Source: Burkholderia sp. Nafp2/4-1b (GTDB taxonomy: Bacteria; Pseudomonadota; Gammaproteobacteria; Burkholderiales; Burkholderiaceae). Taken from it: a stretch of DNA of 64,000 bases. The translations under genes and the position numbers were made by a program. Every line of letters starts with the position of its first letter. The first letter of the stretch is position 1. The DNA lies in assembly GCF_003635165.1 (NCBI RefSeq), contig NZ_ML058597.1, positions 62,001 through 126,000 on the forward strand, read 5' to 3'. The notes beneath the pieces were generated by a model. It was not told the origin of the DNA, searched no databases, and worked only from the letters and a program-made list of their open reading frames with translations. This document shows, in pieces, positions 8,605-16,335 of this stretch.

Positions 8605-8633
8605 CGTTAGCATTTCAATTTCATTGAGGTCAA
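8605..8633 (-). promoter_or_regulatory. Possible promoter of the RiPP operon
   Basis: On the minus strand TTGACC (8633-8628) is a good -35 match. Spaced 17 bases downstream is CTAACG, a poor -10, with TAACGT one base further on. An alternative -10, TATAAA, lies slightly downstream at about 8588-8593 without a matching -35. This is a weak assignment; transcription probably starts somewhere in the AT-rich 8450-8700 region. Confidence 0.25.
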
Positions 8634-8771
8634 GAGTTTTTTTATGGAATTAACGGATATATATGAGATAATATAATCTCGAAATTGACTGGTCGACGCG
8701 GGGCGGCTCCCAATTGAATGTCAGTTGACTTGGTCAGGCCGCATGGTGAATGGGAAAATACTCAAAATATT

Positions 8772-8787
8772 TTCCGAATATTCGGAA
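8772..8787. repeat. Perfect 16-base palindrome near island edge
   Basis: TTCCGAATATTCGGAA is an exact inverted repeat with no spacer, lying upstream of the RiPP operon and near the composition break. It could be a dimeric repressor site or a recombination mark. Nothing else identifies it. Confidence 0.45.
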
Positions 8788-9017
8788 TGGTATTGGGTCG
8801 GCGGTTGTAATTATGAAAGGCGGTGTTGCATAAATTGAATGTGACGATGTGGTAGTCGCCGTGTTCACTACCGCAGACAATGCGAATGGAACATCCGAGT
8901 CCGCCATGTGGTCGACCAGAGCCGGGCCGTCGTGCAGGCGGCCGCACAGTTCGCGCTCGCACTCCGGAACCGAAGCGCGACGATCGTCGTGTCGGTCAAT
9001 AAACGATCGGCCAGCAA

Positions 9018-9175
9018 CCAGATCAAGGTCGTGCAGCGCGTGCCGGTCGAGATTGCGATCGATTTCCGCGATCTGGTTGTGCGTCCGCTCGGGGCGGACG
9101 GTCGGTCGCGCGATGGTTGGTACGCGCACCGGGACGCCACTCGGGACAGTCATCGGTGAGAATCAGCGCGAGTAA
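9018..9175 (+). pseudogene. Degraded emrA C-terminal remnant
   Basis: In one frame the sequence reads NQIKVVQRVPVEIAIDFRDL followed by VVRPLG, matching IKVVQRVPVVIAIEPGDL of the intact gene at the window start. A stop-codon region nearly identical to the left copy follows (9158-9175). Between these matches it is about 80 bases shorter than the intact gene, and nothing upstream resembles the rest of EmrA. It is therefore a fragment, not a gene. Confidence 0.7.
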
Positions 9176-9345
9176 CGGGAATTGGGCCGGCCGGGCGGCC
9201 GATCGCGACGATTGGCCTGGAACGCGAGCCCCGGAGCCACGCCCGGCACCTAAAGGCCGCCGCGCCGCTCAGCAAGCCTTCCCGTTTTTGCCACTGTCCC
9301 GCCCACCCAACTTTCGCATTTCCGCCATCGATGTCGGCGCCGATC
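9021..9345 (+). repeat. Right copy of imperfect direct repeat flanking the RiPP island
   Basis: Partner of the repeat at 213-588: three matching blocks in the same order (9021-9049, 9158-9175 and 9320-9345), with deletions between them. Together the two copies bracket the AT-rich RiPP island. Confidence 0.7.
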
Positions 9346-9472
9346 AAACGCATGTCGGGTTTGAGACATCGACGCCCCCGCCTCCGGGACTAATCTCGAA
9401 CAGCACGTTGCGTGCGTGTCCGCATCCGCCGACGCAGCGCGACGCGATCAAACGAGACATGGAGACAATACG

Positions 9473-10669
9473 ATGAGCAGCAATCGAGGTGTCGTCTATC
9501 TTGGGCCGGGCCAGGTCGAGGTCCAGAAGATCGATTATCCGAAGATGGTCGATCCGACCGGCCGCGCGATCGGCCACGGCGTGATCCTGAAAGTGGTCAG
9601 CACGAACATCTGCGGTTCCGATCAACATATGGTGCGCGGCCGCACGACCGCCCCGGTCGGTCTCGTGCTCGGTCACGAGATCACGGGCGAAGTGGTCGAA
9701 GTGGGCCGCGACGTCGAGACGCTGAAGCTCGGCGATCTCGTGTCGGTGCCGTTCAACGTCGCGTGCGGCCGCTGCGCGATGTGCAAGGACACGCATACGG
9801 GCGTCTGCCTGAACGTGAACCCGTCGCGTGCCGGCGGCGCATACGGCTACGTCGACATGGGCGGCTGGATCGGCGGCCAGGCCGAATACGTGCTCGTGCC
9901 GTACGCCGACTTCAACCTGCTGAAATTCCCGGATCGCGACCAGGCTATGGCGAAGATCCGCGACCTGACCTGCCTGTCCGACATTCTGCCGACCGGTTAT
10001 CACGGCGCGGTGAGCGCGGGCGTGAAGCCGGGCTCGACGGTCTACATCGCGGGCGCGGGCCCGGTCGGGATGGCGGCGGCCGCATCGGCGCGCCTGCTCG
10101 GCGCGGCGGTGACGATCGTCGGCGACATGAACGCGGAACGCCTCGCGCACGCGCGGGCGATGGGCTTCGAGACGGTCGACCTGTCGAAGGATGCGTCGCT
10201 CGGCGAGCAGATCGAACAGATCCTCGGCGTGCCGGAGATCGACTGCGCGGTCGACTGCGTCGGCTTCGAGGCGCACGGCCACGGTTCGTCGGGCCATTCC
10301 GAGGAAGCACCCGCGACGGTGCTGAACTCGCTGATGGAAATCACGCGCCCGGCCGGCGCGATCGGCATCCCGGGCCTGTACGTGACGGACGATCCGGGCG
10401 CGAAGGACAAGGCCGCGCAGCACGGCAGCCTGAGCATCCGCTTCGGCCTCGGCTGGGCGAAGTCGCACTCGTTCTTCACGGGCCAGACGCCGGTGCTGAA
10501 GTACAACCGCAACCTGATGCAGGCCATCCTGTTCGACCGTCTGCCGATCGCGAAGATCGTCAACGTCGAGGTGATCTCGCTCGATCAGGCGCCGGAAGGC
10601 TACAAGAAGTTCGATGGCGGCGCACCGCGCAAATTCGTGATCGATCCGCACGGGTTGCTCGCGGCCTGA
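9473..10669 (+). CDS. fdhA: Glutathione-independent formaldehyde dehydrogenase
   Basis: 398 residues, the usual length of the Pseudomonas putida-type enzyme, which oxidises formaldehyde to formate with tightly bound NAD. Zinc-dependent medium-chain dehydrogenase: catalytic Cys47 (TNICGSDQH) and His68-Glu69 (LGHEITG), structural zinc Cys98, 101, 104 and 112, NAD fold around AGAGPVGMAAA. The ATG at 9473 follows a GGAGA site; longer versions of the frame lack one. It probably disposes of formaldehyde released when glycine betaine-derived dimethylglycine and sarcosine are demethylated by enzymes encoded further right, though it is not in that operon. Confidence 0.93.
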   Translation: MSSNRGVVYLGPGQVEVQKIDYPKMVDPTGRAIGHGVILKVVSTNICGSDQHMVRGRTTAPVGLVLGHEITGEVVEVGRDVETLKLGDLVSVPFNVACGRCAMCKDTHTGVCLNVNPSRAGGAYGYVDMGGWIGGQAEYVLVPYADFNLLKFPDRDQAMAKIRDLTCLSDILPTGYHGAVSAGVKPGSTVYIAGAGPVGMAAAASARLLGAAVTIVGDMNAERLAHARAMGFETVDLSKDASLGEQIEQILGVPEIDCAVDCVGFEAHGHGSSGHSEEAPATVLNSLMEITRPAGAIGIPGLYVTDDPGAKDKAAQHGSLSIRFGLGWAKSHSFFTGQTPVLKYNRNLMQAILFDRLPIAKIVNVEVISLDQAPEGYKKFDGGAPRKFVIDPHGLLAA

Positions 10670-10692
10670 CGCACGAACGGCACGCAAGCAGC

Positions 10693-10725
10693 GGGCGGCA
10701 CCGGAAACGGCGCCGCCCGTTTTTT
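10693..10725 (+). terminator. Intrinsic terminator after fdhA
   Basis: GGGCGGC (10693-10699) pairs with GCCGCCC (10712-10718) and is followed by GTTTTTT. Confidence 0.85.
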
Positions 10726-10785
10726 CTGTGGGCATCCGCGACGCGCAGCGCGATCAGCGGGATCGCGCCGAATTCCTGCGCGCGC

Positions 10786-11643
10786 TCAGTGCCCGCGATA
10801 GAGGTCGGCCAATTGAGTCTCGGTCGCGGCAGCCCGGCGCCCGTGATGCGCATGCGCGCTCACGCGGCGGACCGCATGCGGGCGCCGGGCCGGCACTCCG
10901 CCTTTCCAGTCGGCCACGCGAATGCCGCTGCGCGCGCTGGCCGGTTCGCGCGCGGGCGGCGCGTGCCGTGCGAGCGTCGTCGTCGCGTGTCCTCCGGTTG
11001 CGCGCCCGCTCGCGCGCCGGCTCGTGCCCGTATCGGTGTCGCGCGGTTGCGCGGCTGCGACCGCGACCTGCGTGTCGTCGCTCGGCTGAAGTGCGTCGGC
11101 CGGCGCGCGTACGACCGGCGCCGTCGGTGCGTCGCTCCGCTGGAGCGCGTAGGCCTGCGCGGGCGCGACCCCCACCGTCGGTGCGTTGACCGGATGCACG
11201 CCGGCGTCGATCGTCGCCGGGCCCGGCGCGCCTTGTCCGCGACAGACGGGATCCGACCGGCACGTCCGGTCGAACGTCACATAGCCGCCGACCAGCAGCA
11301 CGACGGTAAGAATGCTGAGCAGCGGCGCGCTCGATGGGCGCGGCCGCCGGATCGCCGCGCCGCGTACCGCGGCCGCGATGCGCGACGACCAGTTCGGAAC
11401 GGGCTGCTCCGAGTGCGGCGGATGGGCGGCATGCGATGACCGTGCCTCGCCGGATCGGTTGTCCAATCGCATGAACGGCCAGTCGCCCAGCCCGCAGACG
11501 GGGCACTGCTCGGTGGCGCGGAACGCCATGAAGCCGCATTGCCGGCAGCGCTGGCTGATGGCATCGCGCGACTCCACACGCTGGTTCAGTACGCCGCGCA
11601 GCGTATCGCGCGGGCGGACTCTCTGACTGAGCAGGACTCGCAT
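10786..11643 (-). CDS. Zinc-ribbon membrane protein of unknown function
   Basis: 285 residues from the ATG at 11643, which has a GAGGTAG site. The N-terminal third has a paired-cysteine zinc-ribbon-like motif (CRQCGF and, 14 residues on, CPVCG). Then comes one hydrophobic segment (LLSILTVVLLVGGYVTF) and a long Ala/Arg/Pro-rich, probably disordered C-terminal region containing a CRSDPVC pair. I recognise no named family. It starts 7 bases after the upstream regulator gene ends, so the two are probably co-transcribed. The cysteine pairs suggest a metal or redox sensor, but that is a guess. Confidence 0.6.
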   Translation of the reverse strand: MRVLLSQRVRPRDTLRGVLNQRVESRDAISQRCRQCGFMAFRATEQCPVCGLGDWPFMRLDNRSGEARSSHAAHPPHSEQPVPNWSSRIAAAVRGAAIRRPRPSSAPLLSILTVVLLVGGYVTFDRTCRSDPVCRGQGAPGPATIDAGVHPVNAPTVGVAPAQAYALQRSDAPTAPVVRAPADALQPSDDTQVAVAAAQPRDTDTGTSRRASGRATGGHATTTLARHAPPAREPASARSGIRVADWKGGVPARRPHAVRRVSAHAHHGRRAAATETQLADLYRGH

Positions 11644-11650
11644 GGTGTTG

Positions 11651-13072
11651 CTACCTCGTCTGTCGTTGCCGCCCCACGAGCATCCCGATGGTCTGCATCG
11701 CGTTCTCGACGGCTGGGGTCCACGGCCGGCCATAGTTCAGCCGGACGTAACGGTGAAAGGCGCCGGTCGCAGAAAAGATCGGCCCGGGCGCGACGCTCAC
11801 GCCGTGCTCCAGCGCTTCGCTGAACAACTGCATCGCGTCCACGTGTGGCGGCAATTCAATCCACAGGAAATACCCGCCGCGCGGGGCGTACACCTGCGTG
11901 TCGGGCGGAAAGTACGCGCGCACGGCGGCCAGCATCTGCGCCTGGTGCGCGGCCAGGTTGCGCCGGAGCCTGCGCAGGAAGCGGTCGTACCCGCCGTTGC
12001 GCAAGTAGCTGCAGAGGGCCAGCTGCGCGGGCACGTCGGCGGCCGGCGCGCTCGCGTTCTTCACGGCCCGGATCTGCTTCGCATAGCGTCCGGCCGCGAC
12101 CCAGCCGATCCGGAAGCCGGGCGCGAGGCACTTCGAGAACGAGCTGCAATGGAGCACGAGCCCGCTGTCGTCGTACAGCTTCGCGGGGCGCGTCGGGGTC
12201 GGGCCGAAATGCAGTTCGCCGAATACGTCGTCCTCGATCAGCGGCACCTGGCGCGACGCGAGCAGCTCGATCAGCGCGCGCTTGCGCTCGTCCGACAGTG
12301 TCGCGCCGGTCGGGTTGTGGAATGAGGTCATGAACCAGCACGCGCGCACCGGATGCGAGTCGAGCGCTTCGGCGAGTGCATCGAGATCGAGGCCGGTGCG
12401 CGGATCGACGGGGATTTCGACGGCGGTCAGATGCAGCTGCTGCACGGCCTGCAGCGCTGCAGGGAACGCAGGGCGTTCGATCGCGACGATGTCGCCGGGG
12501 CGCGTGAGCGCCTGCAGGCACAGCGTCAGCGCTTCGGCGGCACCGGTCGTGATGACGATCTCGTCCATCGGCAACGACGCGCCCGCATTCAGGTAGCGCA
12601 ACGCAATCTGGCGGCGCAGCGCTTCATGGCCCGGCGGCAAGCCGGCCAGCAGTTTCGCGCGGTCCATGCCGCGGGCCGCCGCCGCCATGTATCGCCACAG
12701 GCTGCTCATCGGAAACAACGAATAGCTGGCGAACGCGGAGCCGAGCGGCACGATGTCGTCGCGCTTGAGCGAGTCGACCAACTGGAACAGCGTACCGTCG
12801 TCGCCGGTCTGCGATGCGCCCGGTTGGCGCGGCACGTCGGGGGCAGCGCGCAGGCGCTTGTCATGAAGGTTCGAAACGAAATAACCGGAACGGGCGCGCG
12901 CGGTGATCAGGCCCTCGCTTTCGAGCGTGTAGTACGCGCGAAAAACGGTGGAAGGACTTACACGGTAAGCACGGCATGCCGAACGCACCGTAGGGATGCG
13001 TGCACCTGCCGCCAGGTCGCCGCGACGAATCGCGTCGGCAATCGTCTGTGCAAGCTCCGCGTATCGCTTCAT
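11651..13072 (-). CDS. MocR/PdxR-type regulator (GntR DNA-binding domain fused to aminotransferase fold)
   Basis: 473 residues. The N-terminal winged helix (AELAQTIADAIRRGDLAAGA through SPSTVFRAYYTLESEGLI) is followed by a full type I aminotransferase-like domain with the PLP-lysine motif FSKCLAPGFRIGW. Such proteins use PLP or its adducts as effector and usually control PLP synthesis, GABA or amino-acid use. I cannot tell which target applies here. ATG at 13072 follows GGAGGG; the longer frame upstream has no site. It is divergent from the secreted protein at 13394 and precedes the zinc-ribbon protein. Confidence 0.85.
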   Translation of the reverse strand: MKRYAELAQTIADAIRRGDLAAGARIPTVRSACRAYRVSPSTVFRAYYTLESEGLITARARSGYFVSNLHDKRLRAAPDVPRQPGASQTGDDGTLFQLVDSLKRDDIVPLGSAFASYSLFPMSSLWRYMAAAARGMDRAKLLAGLPPGHEALRRQIALRYLNAGASLPMDEIVITTGAAEALTLCLQALTRPGDIVAIERPAFPAALQAVQQLHLTAVEIPVDPRTGLDLDALAEALDSHPVRACWFMTSFHNPTGATLSDERKRALIELLASRQVPLIEDDVFGELHFGPTPTRPAKLYDDSGLVLHCSSFSKCLAPGFRIGWVAAGRYAKQIRAVKNASAPAADVPAQLALCSYLRNGGYDRFLRRLRRNLAAHQAQMLAAVRAYFPPDTQVYAPRGGYFLWIELPPHVDAMQLFSEALEHGVSVAPGPIFSATGAFHRYVRLNYGRPWTPAVENAMQTIGMLVGRQRQTR

Positions 13073-13393
13073 GCCTGCCCTCCGGCCGACCGCGGCCGTC
13101 GCTAAAAAAAGAGTAGCACGGCCTCCGCCGGGTTCAATCCCGCCCCCCAAACACCGCTGCCTCTTCGCTGATCCGCAAACTATCTGAACAATCTGAGTCT
13201 TTTCATCAGACAAGCGAACGGGCATGCTGCGCAAGTTTCATTCCCGAAGCCTGCGCAAGCTTTGTTCCTGCTCCGTGCGCAAGCTTCATTCCCGATGCCT
13301 GATCGATACGGAGTCCAACCGGATCAGTGACACCGCGCACCGTGCGCGGAGCCTTGTCTGCGGCGTCTTCACCTTTATCCGGAAGCAACCAGC
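13073..13393. promoter_or_regulatory. Divergent intergenic region between MocR regulator and secreted protein
   Basis: Holds the upstream regions of both genes and the three-unit 24-base repeat at 13229-13300. No clear -35/-10 pair or operator palindrome was seen. A short minus-strand frame across the repeats encodes an eight-residue repeat (SGMKLAQA-like) but has no other sign of coding. Confidence 0.45.
13229..13300 (+). repeat. Three tandem copies of a 24-base repeat
   Basis: Units 13229-13252, 13253-13276 and 13277-13300 each begin GCGCAAG and continue with a TTTCATTCCCGA-type segment. Units 1 and 3 are nearly identical; unit 2 differs at several positions. The array ends about 95 bases before the start of the secreted protein gene. 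Confidence 0.75.
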
Positions 13394-14806
13394 GTGAAAT
13401 CGAAGTTTTTGGCCGCGAGCCTCGTGGCCGGCGTCACCCTCAGCATGTTCAGCGGTACCGCAGCAGCAGCCTGCGTCAGCAATCCCCCGACTCAGTCCAA
13501 CGCATCGTTCCCCGCCGCACTCACCGGCAAACTCGTCTATCACAGCTACGTCACGTACGGCGACGGCACGAGCCAGTTGTTCCTGTACGATTTTTCTGCG
13601 CGTACGCTCACGCAGCTGAGCAAGAGCACGTGGGGCATCACTGACCCGATGAACGGCGTGTTCAGCCCCGACGGCAAGTGGCTCGCGTTCATGGGTATCA
13701 GCAACGGCGCATGGAACGTGTTCATGCTGCAACTCGGCGCCGGCACGCCGCCCGTCAACCTGACGAACAGCACGGGCGCGACGCGCAACGAGGATCCGAA
13801 GTTCAGCAGCGACGGCAAGACGCTCGTGTTCAAGCAGAACGGCGACGTGAAGCAGGGCACGCTGTCGTACACGAGCGCGGGCCCGGTGTTCACGTCGGTC
13901 GTGAGCCTGACCAACGCACCGGCCGGCGCGGAATACTCGATGCCGTTCCTCGCGCCCGACGCGAGCGCCGTGTATTACGCGACCGGCACCGGCGCGAACA
14001 TGGGGCTGATGAAGCGCACGATCGCGACCGGCCAGACCGCCACGTTCGATCATCCGGCCGGGTTGCAGACCTACTATCCGATCGTGCGCGGCGACGGCAT
14101 GGTGTTCTACGCGCGCTGGAAGGACACGGGCGGCGCCGATCAGATCTATGCGAAGACCGCAGATCCCGCATCGACGCCGAATGCGCTGCCGATCAACGAC
14201 TGCATCAGCAACAACTCGGATCCGGCACCGGTGACCGGCACGAACTACGTGTTCTTCTCGTCGACGACGGCGGGCGGCTACCAGCTCTACGTCGGCGATG
14301 TGACGACCGGCCAGCGCTGGAGCCTGTCGCAGTTCGGCGTGAACGCGGATACGACCAAGGCGAAGCTCGGCTCGAGCTACTACGGCGGCCCGGCTGCCGC
14401 GCAGCCGACGCTGCTGTCGCAAGGGCGTCCGGCCAGCGCATCGGCGAGCTACAACGCAACGCTGACGGCGGACAAGGCGTTCGACGGCAACACGACCAGC
14501 ACGCGCTGGGATTCGCCTGAAGGTACCGGCGTCGATCCGCAGTGGCTCTCCGTCGATCTCGGCGCCGTGAAGAAGATCAGCAGCGTCGATCTCTACTGGG
14601 ACGCGGGCGCGCTCGTCTACCAGATCCAGACGTCGAACGACAACGCGACATGGACCACGGTCTACTCGACGAACAACGGCGTGTCGTACGGTCACGTCAC
14701 GCTGCCGAACCTGAACGCGCAGGGGCGCTACGTGCGGATGCTCGGCACGAAGCGCGCGACGCAGTGGGGGTATTCGCTCGACGAGATGCAGGTCTGGGGA
14801 TCGTAA
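13394..14806 (+). CDS. Secreted TolB-like beta-propeller protein with C-terminal discoidin (F5/8 type C) domain
   Basis: 470 residues with a signal peptide (LAASLVAGVTLSMFSGTAAAA). The first about 330 residues contain repeated blades of the form FSPDGKWLAF, FSSDGKTLVFK and LAPDASAVYYA, typical of TolB/WD40-like propellers. The last about 130 residues (from SQGRPASASASYNATLTADK) match a galactose-binding discoidin/CBM32 domain: AFDGNTTSTRW, WLSVDLGA, YVRMLG. Expected to be periplasmic or secreted and to bind a sugar or surface glycan; no catalytic residues were identified. A strong terminator follows. Confidence 0.8.
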   Translation: MKSKFLAASLVAGVTLSMFSGTAAAACVSNPPTQSNASFPAALTGKLVYHSYVTYGDGTSQLFLYDFSARTLTQLSKSTWGITDPMNGVFSPDGKWLAFMGISNGAWNVFMLQLGAGTPPVNLTNSTGATRNEDPKFSSDGKTLVFKQNGDVKQGTLSYTSAGPVFTSVVSLTNAPAGAEYSMPFLAPDASAVYYATGTGANMGLMKRTIATGQTATFDHPAGLQTYYPIVRGDGMVFYARWKDTGGADQIYAKTADPASTPNALPINDCISNNSDPAPVTGTNYVFFSSTTAGGYQLYVGDVTTGQRWSLSQFGVNADTTKAKLGSSYYGGPAAAQPTLLSQGRPASASASYNATLTADKAFDGNTTSTRWDSPEGTGVDPQWLSVDLGAVKKISSVDLYWDAGALVYQIQTSNDNATWTTVYSTNNGVSYGHVTLPNLNAQGRYVRMLGTKRATQWGYSLDEMQVWGS

Positions 14807-14814
14807 GCACCCAA

Positions 14815-14846
14815 GAAAAAGGCGACCTCGAAGGTCGCCTTTTTTA
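14815..14846. terminator. Bidirectional terminator between secreted protein and gbdR-like gene
   Basis: GGCGACCT (14821-14828) pairs with AGGTCGCC (14832-14839), with an A run on the left and TTTTTT on the right. It serves the two convergent genes. Confidence 0.9.
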
Positions 14847-14863
14847 TTTTCGCCGCGCGTATT

Positions 14864-15889
14864 TCACGCATGGATCACATGCGCCGGAAACGCCGGCCCC
14901 GCAGCCACCGTGCTCTGCGCGAGCGGCGCGACCTGCTTGCGGCGTTCGCGCGTCGGCGCGACGCCGAACGCATCGCGATAGCTCTTGCTGAAGTGGCACG
15001 CCGACTGGAAGCCGCACGCCATCGTGATGTGCATGATCGACATGTCGGTCTGCAGCAGCAGCTCACGCGCGCGGCGCAGCCGAAGCGTCAGGTAATAGTG
15101 CGTGGGCGTCATCCCGAGATGCTCGCGGAACAGGCGCTGCAACTGGCGCTGCGACATGTTCGCCAGCCGCGCGAGTTCTTCGCGCGACAGCGGCTCCTCG
15201 ATGTTGTTCTCCATCAGCGAAATCACTTCGAACAGCGACTTGTTCGCCGAGCCGAGCCGCGCGACGAGCGGCATGCGCTGTTGCGCGCTCGTGTCGCGCA
15301 CGTGTTCGACGATGAACTGCTCGGCGATCTGCGTGACGCGCGCGGTGCCCACGCGCGCGGCGATCAGGTTCAGCATCATGTCGAGCGGCGCGACGCCGCC
15401 CGTGCACGTGATGCGGTCGCGATCGACGACGAACAGTTCCTTCAGGAAGCGCGTGCCCGGAAACTCTTCCTTCAGCGCAGACATGTTTTCCCAGTGAATC
15501 GCACACGCATAGCCCTCGAGGAGCCCCGACTTCGCGAGTGCGTACGTGCCCGTGCACAGGCTGCCGAGCGGAAGCCCCATGCGTGCGAAGCGACGCAGCG
15601 TCGACAGATGCGCAGGCGTGGTTGCACGCTGCACCTCGATGCCGCCGCACACGAATACGATGTCGGGCTGGCCCACGCATTCGGCGGGGCCCGTGTCGAC
15701 CGTGAGGCCGTTGCTCGCCGTGACCGGGCCGCCTTCCGGGCTGATCACCGACCAGCGGTAGAGCGGCTGTCCGCTCAGGTAGTTCGCCATCCGAAGCACC
15801 TCGATCGCATTGGTGAACGCGATCATCGTGAAGTTCGGTAAGGGCATGAACGCGAAGTGGGACAGCGACGCTGTGCGGTCGGGCGACAT
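14864..15889 (-). CDS. gbdR: GbdR-like GlxA/AraC-family activator of glycine betaine catabolism
   Basis: 341 residues from ATG at 15889, which follows AAGGAA. An N-terminal class I amidotransferase-like (DJ-1/PfpI) sensor domain (FVCGGIEV, LGSLCTGTYALAKSGLL) precedes a C-terminal AraC DNA-binding domain with two helix-turn-helix motifs (LARLANMSQRQLQRLFREHL and ITMACGFQSACHFSKSYRDAF). In pseudomonads this regulator senses glycine betaine and dimethylglycine and activates gbc, dgc and related genes. Here it is divergent from and next to exactly those genes. The symbol rests on family and position, since several GlxA-type paralogues occur in this window. Confidence 0.85.
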   Translation of the reverse strand: MSPDRTASLSHFAFMPLPNFTMIAFTNAIEVLRMANYLSGQPLYRWSVISPEGGPVTASNGLTVDTGPAECVGQPDIVFVCGGIEVQRATTPAHLSTLRRFARMGLPLGSLCTGTYALAKSGLLEGYACAIHWENMSALKEEFPGTRFLKELFVVDRDRITCTGGVAPLDMMLNLIAARVGTARVTQIAEQFIVEHVRDTSAQQRMPLVARLGSANKSLFEVISLMENNIEEPLSREELARLANMSQRQLQRLFREHLGMTPTHYYLTLRLRRARELLLQTDMSIMHITMACGFQSACHFSKSYRDAFGVAPTRERRKQVAPLAQSTVAAGPAFPAHVIHA

Positions 15890-16335
15890 GGGGGGCGTTC
15901 CTTGAATCTCTAATAGCTTTTGGCCCGAGGCACGGATCGGGCTGCCGTATTGTGTGAGCGAGCGCAACAAGCGTGCCATACGGCTAAACCCTAGCTCCAT
16001 ACGTTGTATGGGCGTCAGAGCGATGTTGCACTGCACCGTAACCGTGACACGTGCACCCCGGACGCGCACCGGGAGCACCGACGGAGTGCCTGTCCATAGG
16101 TGAATCGTGCATGCCGTTTTGCTCGGTCATCCAGAAAAGCACGACCGGTCACTTGTACAAAACGGACGCGCATGGCGGAAAAGGCAAAGAACGCGTCTAA
16201 ATTCATCAATCCGCCGAAAATCCGAACGACAAGAATAGAGCCGTCGGCAGCCTTGCACTGGAAGCACTGGAAACCCAGGTATGGCGGGCCTCGAGCTTCG
16301 GTTGCACGCCCCTTATTCTTCGTCACGGACGCACT
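15890..16335. promoter_or_regulatory. Regulatory region between gbdR-like gene and glyA
   Basis: 446 bases without a convincing gene. It must contain the gbdR promoter and that of the glyA-led catabolic operon. The clearest structure is the inverted repeat CCATAC-GTT-GTATGG at 15997-16011. No typical sigma-70 pair could be fixed. Confidence 0.45.
15997..16011. promoter_or_regulatory. Inverted repeat, possible operator
   Basis: CCATAC-GTT-GTATGG lies about 110 bases upstream of the gbdR-like start and 325 bases upstream of glyA. The spacing suggests autoregulation more than glyA control. Confidence 0.35.

Larger units (their letters stand above)
8448..9472. other. Gene-free stretch: operon leader, island edge and emrA remnant
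   Basis: About 1 kb without an intact gene. 8448-8830 is AT-rich and should hold the promoter of the RiPP operon (minus strand). 8772-8787 is a perfect 16-base palindrome. From about 8840 the composition returns to host-like GC, and 9018-9345 matches the emrA 3' region at the left end of the window. The last 100 bases lead into fdhA. Open frames here on either strand show no protein-like conservation that I recognise. Confidence 0.6.

Noticed and set aside
8734-9153. Open frames on both strands at the right edge of the island
   Set aside because: They cross the emrA remnant and the composition break and have no ribosome site or recognisable sequence.
9344-10735. Long minus-strand open frame over fdhA
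   Set aside because: Antisense shadow of a clear dehydrogenase gene; composition is Arg/Ala/Asp repeats.
13229-13300. The tandem repeats as a CRISPR array
   Set aside because: Units abut without spacers, are only three in number, and no cas gene is present.
13286-14695. Long minus-strand open frame over the secreted propeller protein
   Set aside because: Antisense shadow; the plus-strand product has a signal peptide and recognisable domains.
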